Part shown: positions 1 through 8,665 of the stretch, in pieces
Numbering within the stretch: the first letter of the stretch is position 1
Layout: every line of letters starts with the position of its first letter
Assembly: GCA_963702595.1 (NCBI GenBank)
Contig: CAVPDC010000020.1
Location: 1-64,000 of the forward strand
DNA length: 64,000 nucleotides
Direction of reading: 5' to 3'
Source of the DNA: JALORV01 sp963702595
GTDB lineage: Bacteria > Pseudomonadota > Gammaproteobacteria > Burkholderiales > Burkholderiaceae_F
Notes under the pieces: generated by a model
Database searches by the model: none
What the model was told of the DNA's origin: nothing
What the model saw: only the letters and a program-made list of their open reading frames with translations
Made by a program: the position numbers and the translations under genes

Positions 1-281
1 TGGTGCAGCAGATCGAAGAGCCGCGGATCGATCGCGCCGATTTCGCCGCTGTAGTGGTCGCGCAGAAACCGGTTCAATGACTTGAGCGCATCAGGCACGT
101 AGGTGTCGGAAACCGCGTAGACGAGCTGGATGCGCTCGCGCGTGTGCGTGTGGACGAATGACAGCAAACGACCGTCGGACACGCTGGCGCGCGTGCCTGC
201 CAGTGGCAGCAGACTGCCTGCGGCCAGGCCGGCGGAGTGCGTAAGGAAGCGGCGACGCGCTATGTGGCGGGGATGATTCAT
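1..281 (-). CDS. DUF882 / peptidase M15_2 (YcbK/MepK-like) exported protein, partial
   Basis: Only the first 93 codons are visible; the gene runs off the left edge. The product opens with MNHPRHIARRRFLTHSAG: an RRRFL twin-arginine-type motif followed by a hydrophobic Ala/Gly/Leu stretch, so it is probably exported. The next part (SFVHTHTRERIQLVY, then SLNRFLRDHYSGEIGAID) matches the start of the DUF882 family, whose characterised members are zinc murein endopeptidases acting on peptidoglycan cross-links; the metal ligands lie outside the window. It begins 3 bases after the L,D-transpeptidase gene stops, in the same direction, the same pairing as ycbB-ycbK in enterobacteria. Family knowledge and context support the call; catalytic residues cannot be checked here. 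Confidence 0.75.
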   Translation of the reverse strand, partial: MNHPRHIARRRFLTHSAGLAAGSLLPLAGTRASVSDGRLLSFVHTHTRERIQLVYAVSDTYVPDALKSLNRFLRDHYSGEIGAIDPRLFDLLH

Positions 282-284
282 GAT

Positions 285-1887
285 TCAGGGTCGAGTGATC
301 AGCGGCGGTCGCGGCTGGCGCAGGGCTGTGTTCAGGGCGCGGTCGTGGCCGTAAATGTCGTCGAAGAAATGGATGCGACCTTCCTTGACGATAGCAGTTG
401 CATAGGCAATCACGACCGGGGTGGGCTGGGCAAGGCGTACCGTGCTCGGGTTACCCTGGGTCATCGCCTGGCGGATGCGCGTCTCGGTCCAGTCGGGCAG
501 ACCCTGCAGCGCGAAGACTGCCAGCGCCACCGGCTGTTCGATGCGGATGCAGCCGTGGCTGAAGTCGCGCCGATCGCGCTCGAAGAGTTGCACCGCAGGC
601 GGGTGGTGCAGGTAGATGTTGTCCCGGTTCGGAAACACGAACTTGATGTCGCCGAGCGCGTTGCGCGGCCCCGGCCGCTGTCGGATACGCGCCTGGCTGG
701 CCAACACTTCGTCAAGCAGCGCCGGCGACAGGTCCGTCACGACCCGGCCGGAGGACGTGACGAACTCGAAGCCTTCGCGGTCAAAGTAGCCGGGGTCGCG
801 GCGCAACCGGGGCACGACTTCGCCGCGGGCAATCGAAGGCGGCACATTCCAGTAAGGCTGGAACTCGATATAGCGCATCTGCTCTTCGAACAGCGGCGTC
901 CGTGTGTCCATCGACTTGCCAACGATGATCTTCATCGCGGCGCGAACCTCGATACCGTGGCCCTGCACTTCGTAGGCGCGCAGCACGAACTCCGGGATGT
1001 TGATGACGATCATGCGCGAACCCAGCAGTAACGGCGTCCAGCGCAGGCGTTCGAGTGACAGTTCGATCTGCCGCGCGCGCGCCGTAGGCGGCACCTGCAA
1101 CTGCGCCAGCGTTGCCTTGCCGATGATGCCGTCGTCAGTCAGGCCGTGGCGGCGCTGAAACGACCTGATCGCGTCCACCAGCACACCGTCGTAATTGGGT
1201 AAGGGCGCTGCATCTGGCACAGATCGCCAAGCGCGGCCAAGCGCTCGCGCAGCTGTGTCACTCCGGCATAAGGCTGGCCAGGTTCGAGTTTCGATGGGCC
1301 TTTCCCCGGTGAGGACGGCGGCAACGGAGGCAACGGTGCGCTCCACGCGAGATCGTCGATCAGCGCGCGGTAAGAGACAGGGCCGCGCGTAGCTGCTCGT
1401 ATTGCGACAGGCGCGGTGCCGCTTCACTTGCCGCCGCGCGCAGGCGGCCGCCGGCCAGCGCCTCCTGCAGGTAGGCGGCCGCGTCGAACGGATTTCGTTT
1501 CGCCGCCGCGTAGCCGTGCTCGAGATGCCGAGCGGCGATGCGTCCGTCATGTACGTCAGCCAGATAGCGCTCCATCGCCACAGTCAACGTCTGCTCCAGT
1601 CGGTCGATTTCGGCGGCGTCGAGCGGCGCCTGCGATGCACGCTGCATCGCCTGCGCGAGCGCAGTGGCGTTGTAGTCCTCGGGTTGCATCCCATGGCTGC
1701 CGGCGGCTGCCAGGATTTCGACCGCCTGCTGAGCCGATACGTTGGGCCGTGTGCCGTCGAACCACGCAAGTCGCTCGCTCGCGAGCGCCACTCCGCTGAG
1801 GAGAACGACGGCGAGCGTCGCACAGAGTGCAGATAGCGGGACGGACAATCGCTTCGGAAGGTGCCGCATGCTCGCATTGTTGAACAT
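285..1887 (-). pseudogene. L,D-transpeptidase (YcbB/LdtD-like), two frameshifts
   Basis: Would encode an exported peptidoglycan L,D-transpeptidase of about 534 residues. The N-terminus (signal peptide LSALCATLAVVLLSGVALAS and scaffold domain) is in one frame and stops near 1360; the middle (EPGQPYAGVTQLRERLAALGDL) lies in a second frame; the peptidoglycan-binding part (NYDGVLVDAIRSFQRRHGL) and catalytic YkuD domain lie in a third. The catalytic motif SHGCIR with its Cys is present at about 470-485. Adding one base near 1370 and one near 1215 restores a single frame, and the total length then becomes a multiple of three. Both changes behave as one-base deletions. Either a recently inactivated gene or two sequence errors; I favour errors because the rest is well conserved. 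Followed 3 bases on by the M15-type peptidase gene. Confidence 0.8.
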
Positions 1888-1978
1888 GCGGGCTTTGATG
1901 CGATGACCCCGCGCATGCTATGTCGCGAAGTGCGCCCGCCGCTGGGCCGGCGCCACGCGACTGCCTCCTTCGCGCGCT

Positions 1979-2401
1979 TCAGTGGCCGAGCGCGCGCGGT
2001 CGCGCGGTCATCAGCCCGCGGGCGCGGGCGACCCAGGCCGCGACGCCGCTGCCGATGTGCTCCGCAATGCGGCGCGCTTCTTCCGTGCGCAAGCGTGCTG
2101 CCCGCGCCCGCAGGAAGTCATGGATCTCGTGCTCGCGGTTCACCCGCGCCTCGGCCGCCGGCACCACATGCACGAGGGCCGACCCGCGGATCGCGCTGGC
2201 TAGGATCAGCTCGGTGCCCTTCACGCCGAAACGCTCACCGGCCGACAGGACAACGTCATCGCGCAGGCGTTCCCGCGTGATCCAGACCTTGCCGCGTATG
2301 GCGAAGATCGCGGCACCGACGGGCAGGTGCATAGGCAGCGGTGTGTCGTCCAGACTCAGCGTGACGTCGGCGTCGAAAATTTCCAGGTTCCGGTTCATCA
2401 T
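1979..2401 (-). CDS. DUF2917 domain protein
   Basis: A 140-residue protein of the DUF2917 family, function unknown. The start is one of two adjacent ATG codons (MMNRNLEIFDADVTL); I took the first. The N-terminal half (LPMHLPVGAAIFAIRGKVWIT) is cupin-like in feel, with a short beta-rich core, and the C-terminal third is Ala/Arg-rich and likely helical. No signal peptide and no membrane segment are visible. It is transcribed divergently from a GcvA-type LysR regulator with about 90 bases between the start codons; DUF2917 genes are commonly found beside LysR genes in betaproteobacteria, so the LysR protein probably controls it. Nothing suggests damage. Confidence 0.75.
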   Translation of the reverse strand: MMNRNLEIFDADVTLSLDDTPLPMHLPVGAAIFAIRGKVWITRERLRDDVVLSAGERFGVKGTELILASAIRGSALVHVVPAAEARVNREHEIHDFLRARAARLRTEEARRIAEHIGSGVAAWVARARGLMTARPRALGH

Positions 2402-2492
2402 CTGCACCTCGGTGGTTTGACGGGACGAACTGTCGCTCCGGTACTGCGGGACGACAAACGACTTTCCGGGATGAGACGCATGAGTAACGGGA

Positions 2493-3431
2493 ATGCCTAG
2501 GCAGCGCGACCTGCCACTCTCGCTCGATCTGCTGCGGGGCTTCGAGGCCGCTGCCCGCCTGCTGTCCTTCACCTCGGCGGCCTCCGAACTCTTCATCACC
2601 CAGTCGGCGGTCAGCCGGCAGGTGCAGCAGCTCGAAGAGCAACTCGGGGTCAAGCTTTTCGAGCGGCGCACGCGCTCGCTGGTATTGACCGAAGCCGGCG
2701 CGCTCTACTTCCGCGAAGTGTCGAAAGCCCTCCATCTGTTGCGGGAAGCGACGGCGACCGTACGCGCCCGCACCACGCCGGTGGTACGTGTGACGACGAC
2801 GGTGACGTTCGCGTCGCTGTGGCTCGTGCCACGGCTGGCGGCTTTCCAGGCCCAGCACGAAGACATCTCGGTTCATGTGGTCGCGGACAACACGGTGCGT
2901 GATCTTGAACGGCACTCGCTCGACGTGGCGATTCGTTATTGCCCGCCGGACCTGGTCGGGGCCGATGCGATCCGGCTCTTTGGTGAAAGCGTCACGCCGG
3001 TTTGCAGCCCCGGATTTCTGAAGAAGCATCGCGTCCGCCGGCCGGAAGACCTGATGGCCTTGCCGCTGATCGAACTCGAAGATCATTCCTCAAACACGAT
3101 CTGGTTGTCCTGGAAGGTCTGGTGCGAGGCCATGAAGCTCGAGCGGCCGCGCGATCGCCGTGGGCTCGTCTTCAGTCACTACGACCAGGTCATACAGGCT
3201 GCGATGGCGGGACAGGGCGTGGCTCTGGGCCGCTTCCCGCTCGTCAATCAGATGCTCGAGGATCGCCGGCTCGTCGTTCCGCTCAAGAGCAAGCAGTACT
3301 CGACGCCGCAGCAGCGTGCGTATTGGCTGATGGTCACGCCGACGTCGGCCGAGCGGCACGAAGTGAAGACGTTCACGCGCTGGCTGCGCGCGCAAGTGGC
3401 GGTGGGCGAATCCGGCGACGCCGAATCGTAG
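2493..3431 (+). CDS. LysR family transcriptional regulator (GcvA type)
   Basis: A 312-residue LysR regulator. The winged helix-turn-helix is at about residues 8-68 (LLRGFEAAARLLSFTSAASE and the recognition region TQSAVSRQVQQLEEQLGVKL), followed by a linker helix and a two-lobed effector domain from about residue 95 (VRVTTTVTFASLWLVPRLAAF), which is the GcvA-like arrangement. Length is normal for the family. The ATG at 2493 is preceded by a weak ACGGGA. It is divergent from the DUF2917 gene, so autoregulation and control of that neighbour from the shared 90-base interval is the simplest expectation. The effector cannot be told from sequence. Confidence 0.88.
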   Translation: MPRQRDLPLSLDLLRGFEAAARLLSFTSAASELFITQSAVSRQVQQLEEQLGVKLFERRTRSLVLTEAGALYFREVSKALHLLREATATVRARTTPVVRVTTTVTFASLWLVPRLAAFQAQHEDISVHVVADNTVRDLERHSLDVAIRYCPPDLVGADAIRLFGESVTPVCSPGFLKKHRVRRPEDLMALPLIELEDHSSNTIWLSWKVWCEAMKLERPRDRRGLVFSHYDQVIQAAMAGQGVALGRFPLVNQMLEDRRLVVPLKSKQYSTPQQRAYWLMVTPTSAERHEVKTFTRWLRAQVAVGESGDAES

Positions 3432-3782
3432 TCAACCAACCGCGCACGGCGACGGGTCGCCCTGACCCGGAGTACTGACGCAAGGCGCTGCGCGGCGCTG
3501 GGGCGCTGCAAGCGCGCCGACTCAGTCAGGCTGGCCCGCCCATGGCAACCACCATTTGCGTCGGGGCCTGGCTCCGTCTTCTGTGCAGGCGTCCGGCATC
3601 GCTCGCACCGCTCATGAAGCCGCCTTAGGGGTTTTTTAGGGAACGCTGAGCAAAGAATTACGAACGCCGTCGCGGCTCGCTCGCTACTGTGCAGGCCGTG
3701 GATTGCTTCACTTTCCCGAGCGTGCCGCGGACCCGAAGTCCGTTGCCCATGCAGACCCACCGAACCTTGAACGCCCCTGACC
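3432..3782. other. Intergenic stretch, no gene seen
   Basis: About 350 bases between the LysR stop and the cytochrome gene. I see no conserved reading frame on either strand. There is a T-run inside a G-rich context at about 3628-3644 (GGGGTTTTTTAGGG) without a convincing stem before it. The promoter for the two downstream cytochrome genes must lie in the right-hand part, but no clear -35/-10 pair stands out. Confidence 0.5.
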
Positions 3783-4847
3783 ATGAAGGCGCTTGTCCTG
3801 TTCTGCTCGATGGTGGCCGCCGCCGCGATGGCCGCGGCCGGCGCCGCGCAGCCCGTCGCTCCGGCGCCGCTGCCGCGCCTGCTGAGTGAGACGGGGCTCT
3901 TCGAGGCAGGCTCCGGGACCGTTCGCGCCGACGTCATCGCGTTCGCGCCGCAGTACCCGCTGTGGTCGGACGGCACGCGCAAACGGCGCTGGATCTATCT
4001 ACCAGCGGGGCGCGCGATCGATGCCTCGCAGGCGGACGCGTGGCGTTTCCCGGTCGGCACACGGCTGTGGAAGGAGTTCGGCTTCGGCCGTCGGATAGAG
4101 ACGCGTTACATCGAGCGGCTCGCCGATGGTTCGTGGCGCTTCGCGAGTTATGTGTGGAACGCGGACGGCACCGACGCCGTGCTGGTGCCGGAAGACGGTG
4201 CCATCGTTGCCGCGGCAGGTGCGCAGGGCGGGCGCTATGCGGTGCCTTCGCGCACCGATTGCCTGGCTTGTCATGAAGGACCTGCAGTGCCGGTGCTCGG
4301 CTTCAGCGCTTTGCAGCTGTCGCCGGACCGCGACCCGCTGGCGCCGCACGCCGACCCTGCACGGCGCGACTACGCGGACCTGCGCAGCCTGGTGGCTCAA
4401 GGCCGGCTGGTGAACCTGCCACCGCAGCTGCTTGCCACGCCGCCGCGCATTCGTGCGCGCACGCCGACCGAACGCGCCGCGCTTGGCTACCTGCATGCCA
4501 ACTGCGGTCATTGCCACAACGCCGCCGGCGCGCTCGACGGCCTGGAGCTCGCGCTGGCCCAGTACGCCGACGCGGGCAGCGACAGTGTCGAGCAGACCCT
4601 TCGGTCGCTGCTTGGCCACTCGAGCCGCTTCCGTCCGCAGGGCGTCGCAAATGCGCAGCGCGTCGCGCGCGACGGCAGTGGCCACATGGTGACGCTCCGC
4701 ATGAAGACCGCAAACCCGCTCGCCCGCATGCCGCCGCTTGGCGTGCAGGTCGTTGACACCGAGGGTGTGACCCTCGTCGAACGCTGGATCGCAGAAGACC
4801 TTCAACGCCCGTATGACCTTCAAACTGCAAGAGGAAACCTCAGATGA
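3783..4847 (+). CDS. Exported two-haem c-type cytochrome domain protein
   Basis: A 354-residue exported protein with a signal peptide (residues 1-22, ending GAAQP) and two CXXCH haem-attachment motifs: CLACH at about 160 and CGHCH at about 240. The region between signal and first haem contains the aromatic segment YPLWSDGTRKRRWIYLP, typical of a poorly characterised family of periplasmic cytochromes in which a beta-rich domain precedes the haem region (SO2930-like). A role in periplasmic electron transfer is inferred. Its stop overlaps the start of the next cytochrome gene by four bases (ATGA), so the two are translationally coupled and probably exchange electrons. No oxidase or dehydrogenase partner is adjacent. 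Confidence 0.75.
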   Translation: MKALVLFCSMVAAAAMAAAGAAQPVAPAPLPRLLSETGLFEAGSGTVRADVIAFAPQYPLWSDGTRKRRWIYLPAGRAIDASQADAWRFPVGTRLWKEFGFGRRIETRYIERLADGSWRFASYVWNADGTDAVLVPEDGAIVAAAGAQGGRYAVPSRTDCLACHEGPAVPVLGFSALQLSPDRDPLAPHADPARRDYADLRSLVAQGRLVNLPPQLLATPPRIRARTPTERAALGYLHANCGHCHNAAGALDGLELALAQYADAGSDSVEQTLRSLLGHSSRFRPQGVANAQRVARDGSGHMVTLRMKTANPLARMPPLGVQVVDTEGVTLVERWIAEDLQRPYDLQTARGNLR

Positions 4848-5434
4848 AACGCATCCCAATCGAATACGCCGTTCTCGCCATCGCCGTTGCGGCGACCGTC
4901 GCTGTCGTGGCGCCGGCCCGTGCCCAGACGCCGTCCAAGGCCACTGAAACGACCGCCGAAAAGCTCGCGCGCGGCAAGTACCTGGTGACGACGTCCGGCT
5001 GCAATGACTGTCACACGCCGTGGGTCATGGGTCCGAAGGGTCCCGAGCCCGACATGAGCCGCATGTTGTCGGGCCATCCGGAGCGTGAATTGCTGCCACC
5101 GGCGCCGGCCGCACAGGGTCCGTGGATCGTGTCCGCGTCGGCGACCAATACCGCGTGGTCCGGTCCGTGGGGCGTGAGCTACACCGCCAACCTGACACCG
5201 GATGCCGAAACCGGTCTCGGCAAGTGGACCCAGCGCAACTTCACCGAGACGATCCGCACCGGCCGCCACATGGGCCGCGGCCGCCAGATCCTGCCGCCGA
5301 TGCCGATTCCGATGTACAAGAATTTCACCGACGCCGACATGGAAGCGATCTTCAGCTACCTGCAGTCGATCCCGGCGGTGAAGAACCGCGTGCCCGAGCC
5401 GCTGCCGCCGGCCTTGCCGGTCGCCGCAAAGTAG
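4844..5434 (+). CDS. Exported cytochrome c
   Basis: A 196-residue protein with a clear signal peptide (residues 1-27, AxA-type site at APARAQ) and one haem motif CNDCH at about residue 57. The following text (HTPWVMGPKGPEPDMSRML) and the C-terminal helix with MEAIFSYLQSIPAVKNRVPEP are typical of small periplasmic or membrane-associated cytochromes c that serve as electron shuttles. Coupled by a four-base ATGA overlap to the upstream two-haem protein. A Pro-rich end (EPLPPALPVAAK) closes it; the next gene is convergent. Confidence 0.85.
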   Translation: MKRIPIEYAVLAIAVAATVAVVAPARAQTPSKATETTAEKLARGKYLVTTSGCNDCHTPWVMGPKGPEPDMSRMLSGHPERELLPPAPAAQGPWIVSASATNTAWSGPWGVSYTANLTPDAETGLGKWTQRNFTETIRTGRHMGRGRQILPPMPIPMYKNFTDADMEAIFSYLQSIPAVKNRVPEPLPPALPVAAK

Positions 5435-5470
5435 CGGGGAAACTCCTGCACTCGCAGTGACGCCGCGCCG

Positions 5471-6781
5471 TCAGGTTGACGGTGCGGCGCGCTGCACGCT
5501 CTCGTCGGCCCGTCGCAGCAGTAGCGCGCGCTCACGAACGTTTCGTGTCATCGACGCGGCGCGTTCGAACTCGGTGCGGGCTTCGTCAAAACAGCCGAGC
5601 CTGAACAGCAGGTCGCCGCGCACGCTCGGCAGCAGGTGATAGTCCTTGAGCTGCCCTTCGTGACAGAGTGCGTTCACCACTTCGAGGCCGGCGGCGGGAC
5701 CGAAGGCCATCGCCAGCGCGACGGCGCGATTCAGTTCGACTACCGGCGACGGAGCGCGTTGCGCCAGCGCGTCGTACAGCGCGGCGATGCGCTTCCAGTC
5801 GGTTTCGTCGGCCGTCGGCGCAATGGCATGACACGACGCGATCGCGGCCTGCAGCGCGTACGCGCCCAGCCCGCCCTGCACGCTCGCGAGTTCGGCGGCG
5901 CGATCGAGTGCCGCGAGTCCGCGCCGGATCAGCAGGCGATCCCAGCGGGCTCGGTCCTGGTCGAGCAACAGGATCGGTTCTCCATCCGGCCCGGTGCGCG
6001 CCCGCAGGCGGGAGGCTTGTATCTCCATCAGTGCAACAAGGCCGTGCACCTCGGGCTCCCGCGGCGCTAATCCAGCCAGGACTCGGCCGAGCCGCAGCGC
6101 CTCTTCGGCCAGGGCGGGCCGCATCCAGTCGTCTCCCGCCGTCGCTGCATAGCCCTCGTTGAAGACGAGGTAGAGCACTTCGAGCACGGAGGCCAGGCGC
6201 GGCGCGAGCTCCGTGGCCGGCGGCAGCTCGAAGGGCACGCGCGCCTCGGCCAGCGTCCGCTTGGCGCGCACGATGCGCTGTGCGATGGTCGGCTCGGGCA
6301 CCAGGAATGCGCGCGCGATCTCGTCAGTGGTGAGGCCGCCCAGCAGACGCAGCGTCAGCGCCGTGCGCGCTTCGCGCGACAGGACTGGATGGCAGGCGAT
6401 GAATATCAGCCGCAGCAGGTCGTCGCCGATCGGATCGTCGAACGCCGCTTCGATCTGTGCTTCGAGATCGGGCGCCGCGTCCTGCAGCTGCGTTTCAAGT
6501 TCCCAGGTGATCTCGTCCTGGCGGCGTTCGTGCAATGCGTTGCGGCGGATCCGGTCGATCGCGCGGTGTTTCGCCGCCTGGGTCAGCCAGGCCGCGGGGT
6601 TGTCGGGAACGCCACTCACCGGCCACTGTTCGAGCGCGGCGACCAATGCGTCCTGTGCGAGTTCCTCGGCGAGCCCGACGTCGCGTACCAGCCGCGTCAG
6701 GCCGGCGATGATGCGCGCGGACTCCATGCGCCACACCGCATCGATCGTGCGATGCAGGCTGTCCGGAGCTTGCGTGCTCAA
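5471..6781 (-). CDS. ECF42-type RNA polymerase sigma factor
   Basis: A 436-residue sigma factor. Sigma-70 region 2 is at about residues 15-95 (DVGLAEELAQDALVAALEQW, then AAKHRAIDRIRR) and region 4 at about 135-185 (LRLLGGLTTDEIARAFLVPE). The long C-terminal half (about 190-430) is helical and TPR-like (DUF6596), which is the mark of the ECF42 group; that group has no classical anti-sigma factor and is typically encoded beside DGPF/YCII proteins, as here: a DGPF protein gene lies 19 bases upstream. It is the last gene of a minus-strand block of six that very probably forms its own regulon. The C-terminal extension likely senses or controls activity; the signal is unknown. Confidence 0.88.
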   Translation of the reverse strand: MSTQAPDSLHRTIDAVWRMESARIIAGLTRLVRDVGLAEELAQDALVAALEQWPVSGVPDNPAAWLTQAAKHRAIDRIRRNALHERRQDEITWELETQLQDAAPDLEAQIEAAFDDPIGDDLLRLIFIACHPVLSREARTALTLRLLGGLTTDEIARAFLVPEPTIAQRIVRAKRTLAEARVPFELPPATELAPRLASVLEVLYLVFNEGYAATAGDDWMRPALAEEALRLGRVLAGLAPREPEVHGLVALMEIQASRLRARTGPDGEPILLLDQDRARWDRLLIRRGLAALDRAAELASVQGGLGAYALQAAIASCHAIAPTADETDWKRIAALYDALAQRAPSPVVELNRAVALAMAFGPAAGLEVVNALCHEGQLKDYHLLPSVRGDLLFRLGCFDEARTEFERAASMTRNVRERALLLRRADESVQRAAPST

Positions 6782-6800
6782 TGAATCAGGTGAAGCTGAA

Positions 6801-7154
6801 TCAGGTGAAGCAGGGGCCGAACTCGCGCACCTCGACGGTGGCCCACTGGGCGGCGGGGCAATCGGCCGCGATCGCCACCGCCTCTTCCCTCGTCTTGCAG
6901 GTGAGCAGGAAGTAGCCGCCCACCATCTCCTTCGCCTCGGCGAAGGGTCCGTCGGTCATCGTGCGCTTGCCATGTCGCACCTGAACGCGCACCGCCTCGG
7001 CATCGCTGCGCAGCGACTGGCTGACGGTCAGCAGGCCGCGTGCCTTCAGATCCGCGCTGAACTTCAGCATGCTGTCGTACAGCGCGCGGCCTTCGTCTTC
7101 GGTGCGCTCGCGTCGCTGGCCCACGGGCTCGACGATCAGCAGCATGTAACTCAT
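6801..7154 (-). CDS. YCII / DGPF domain protein (ECF42 partner)
   Basis: A 117-residue single-domain protein. It begins MSYMLLIVEP and carries the family motif DGPFAEAKE at about residues 68-76, followed by GGYFLLTCKTREEA. DGPF proteins have a ferredoxin-like YCII fold; no enzymatic activity is firmly established. They are the standard neighbours and targets of ECF42 sigma factors. It is 19 bases upstream of the sigma gene and 26 downstream of the DUF1579 gene. A second, diverged DGPF protein is encoded at the head of the same block. Confidence 0.85.
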   Translation of the reverse strand: MSYMLLIVEPVGQRRERTEDEGRALYDSMLKFSADLKARGLLTVSQSLRSDAEAVRVQVRHGKRTMTDGPFAEAKEMVGGYFLLTCKTREEAVAIAADCPAAQWATVEVREFGPCFT

Positions 7155-7180
7155 GCGGGGCTCCGTGCGGCGGTGCCGCG

Positions 7181-7678
7181 TTATCGAGTGCGCTGGTAGC
7201 GCGAGGTCATGAACTGTCTCCAGTTTCCGTCGGGGCCTTTTAGGTGGCTCCGCAGGATTCGCTCATCCGGGCCGACCAACTCGATCGAGTCGCGATACTG
7301 CGCCATCGTTCCTGGAGGACCGTCGAACGCCGGCCCTTCGGCGTACAGCGCCAGCGTGCGGCCGGCGGCATCGAGCTCGCCGCGGTGGTAGATCCACAGG
7401 TGCGTCATCATCGAACCGATGAAGGTGCCGACGAAGTGTCCCTTGGCCGGGTCGTAGCCCAGCGTGAACTGCATCAGCGTGAGTCCGCCGCCCATCTCCT
7501 CGGGCATCTGCCCGCTCCCTTCGCACAGCACCCAGGCGTCGCCGAGCTTACGCACGCTCTCGGTGCCGATCGTCTTTATTGCCGGCTCGCCGTCGGCCAT
7601 GATCGATTCGCCTTCGACTTGCCACTCGCCTACCAGTCGGTGCAGCCAGGCGTGCTGCGGGGTGATCTCCGCCTTCAT
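7181..7678 (-). CDS. DUF1579 domain protein
   Basis: A 165-residue protein matching the DUF1579 family: it opens with a helix then LHRLVGEWQVEGES, has FTLGYDPAKGHFVGTFIGSM in the middle and ends MTSRYQRT. The fold is a predicted lipocalin-like beta-barrel; function unknown. No signal peptide. It sits between a VOC gene and the DGPF gene in the sigma-factor block, and DUF1579 genes recur in ECF42 neighbourhoods, so co-regulation is likely. Confidence 0.8.
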   Translation of the reverse strand: MKAEITPQHAWLHRLVGEWQVEGESIMADGEPAIKTIGTESVRKLGDAWVLCEGSGQMPEEMGGGLTLMQFTLGYDPAKGHFVGTFIGSMMTHLWIYHRGELDAAGRTLALYAEGPAFDGPPGTMAQYRDSIELVGPDERILRSHLKGPDGNWRQFMTSRYQRTR

Positions 7679-7699
7679 CGTTGTCTCCGTGGATAAAGT

Positions 7700-8119
7700 T
7701 CAGACGCTGGGCACGACGGTAACCATCCAGCCGACACCGAAGCGGTCGGTCAGCATGCCGAAGCACGGCGACCAGAAGGTCTTGCCGATCGGCATCGTCA
7801 CCGTGCCATCCTCGGCCAGCGCGCTGAACATGCGGCGCGCGGCGGCCTCATCCGTTGCCGTGATCGAAAGTGAAAACCCGGTGAAATTCGGCTTGCCCGA
7901 GCAGCGTCCGTCCGACAGCATGACCTCGGTGTCGCCGACCTTGAACGAGGCGTGCATCACCTTGTTTTCGCTGCCCGCCGGCAGCATGCCGGGCGGCGGT
8001 GGTTCAGGCGCCTCGCGGTTGCGCATCACCATGTCGATCTTGGTGCCGAGCGCCTTCGTATAGAACGCGAGCGCCTCTTCGGCGCGGCCTTCGAAAAACA
8101 GATACGGTTGCACATTCAT
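7700..8119 (-). CDS. VOC family protein (PhnB-like)
   Basis: A 139-residue vicinal-oxygen-chelate protein of the PhnB-like subgroup: MNVQPYLFFEGRAEEALAFY at the start and FGMLTDRFGVGWMVTV at the end. Proteins of this type form dimers with a metal or substrate site between beta-alpha-beta modules; the substrate of this subgroup is unknown. Fourth gene from the 3' end of the sigma-factor block, 21 bases upstream of DUF1579. Confidence 0.83.
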   Translation of the reverse strand: MNVQPYLFFEGRAEEALAFYTKALGTKIDMVMRNREAPEPPPPGMLPAGSENKVMHASFKVGDTEVMLSDGRCSGKPNFTGFSLSITATDEAAARRMFSALAEDGTVTMPIGKTFWSPCFGMLTDRFGVGWMVTVVPSV

Positions 8120-8153
8120 TCGGTTTCCTTTCTCGTCTGCGTCTGCCTAAGCG

Positions 8154-8639
8154 TCAGCGGGCGGCGGCCTGCATGGCCGCGAGGTCGAGCTTCTTCATGT
8201 CCATGATGGCCGCCATCACGCGGTCGGAGTTCGGGCCGGTCATCAGCTGCCCGACGATGCTCGGCACGATCTGCCAGGACAGCCCGTAGCGGTCCTTCAG
8301 CCAGCCGCATTGCTGCGCGGTCGGGTCGCCACCGGCGCCGAGCGCGTTCCAGTAATGATCGATCTCGTCCTGCGTGTCGCAATGGACGACGAGCGAGATC
8401 GCCTCGGTGAACTTGAACACCGGCCCGCCATTGAGGCCCATCATCTCCTGGCCATCGAGCTCGAAGATCACCACCATGACCGAGCCGACCGGCCGCCGAT
8501 GGTGCTCGAAGCCGGCCTCGCCGTAATACGAGACCGTCTTGATGCGCGAGTTCGGAAAGATCGACACATAGAAGGTCGCGGCGGGTTCGGCCTCGCTGTC
8601 GAACCACAGGCAGGGCATGATGCGTTGCAGTCGGGGCAT
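8154..8639 (-). CDS. VOC family protein (3-demethylubiquinone methyltransferase-like fold)
   Basis: A 161-residue VOC protein, PhnB superfamily, of the type often mislabelled 3-demethylubiquinone-9 3-methyltransferase. Typical signatures are RIMPCLWFDSEAEPAATFYV, FELDGQEMMGLNGGP and CGWLKDRYGLSWQIVP. The methyltransferase label is not supported, since no SAM-binding motif is present. It lies between the second DGPF gene and the other VOC gene in the same direction, separated by 26 and 34 bases. Confidence 0.83.
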   Translation of the reverse strand: MPRLQRIMPCLWFDSEAEPAATFYVSIFPNSRIKTVSYYGEAGFEHHRRPVGSVMVVIFELDGQEMMGLNGGPVFKFTEAISLVVHCDTQDEIDHYWNALGAGGDPTAQQCGWLKDRYGLSWQIVPSIVGQLMTGPNSDRVMAAIMDMKKLDLAAMQAAAR

Positions 8640-8665
8640 GTCGGACCTCCTGGGCTGCGTTGCGG

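Noticed and set aside
237..1031. 264-codon plus-strand frame at the left end
   Set aside because: Antisense of the L,D-transpeptidase; Arg/His-rich composition typical of a shadow frame in GC-rich DNA.
8154..8639. Label as 3-demethylubiquinone methyltransferase
   Set aside because: The fold is VOC/PhnB-like and there is no SAM-binding motif; the name is a database carry-over.
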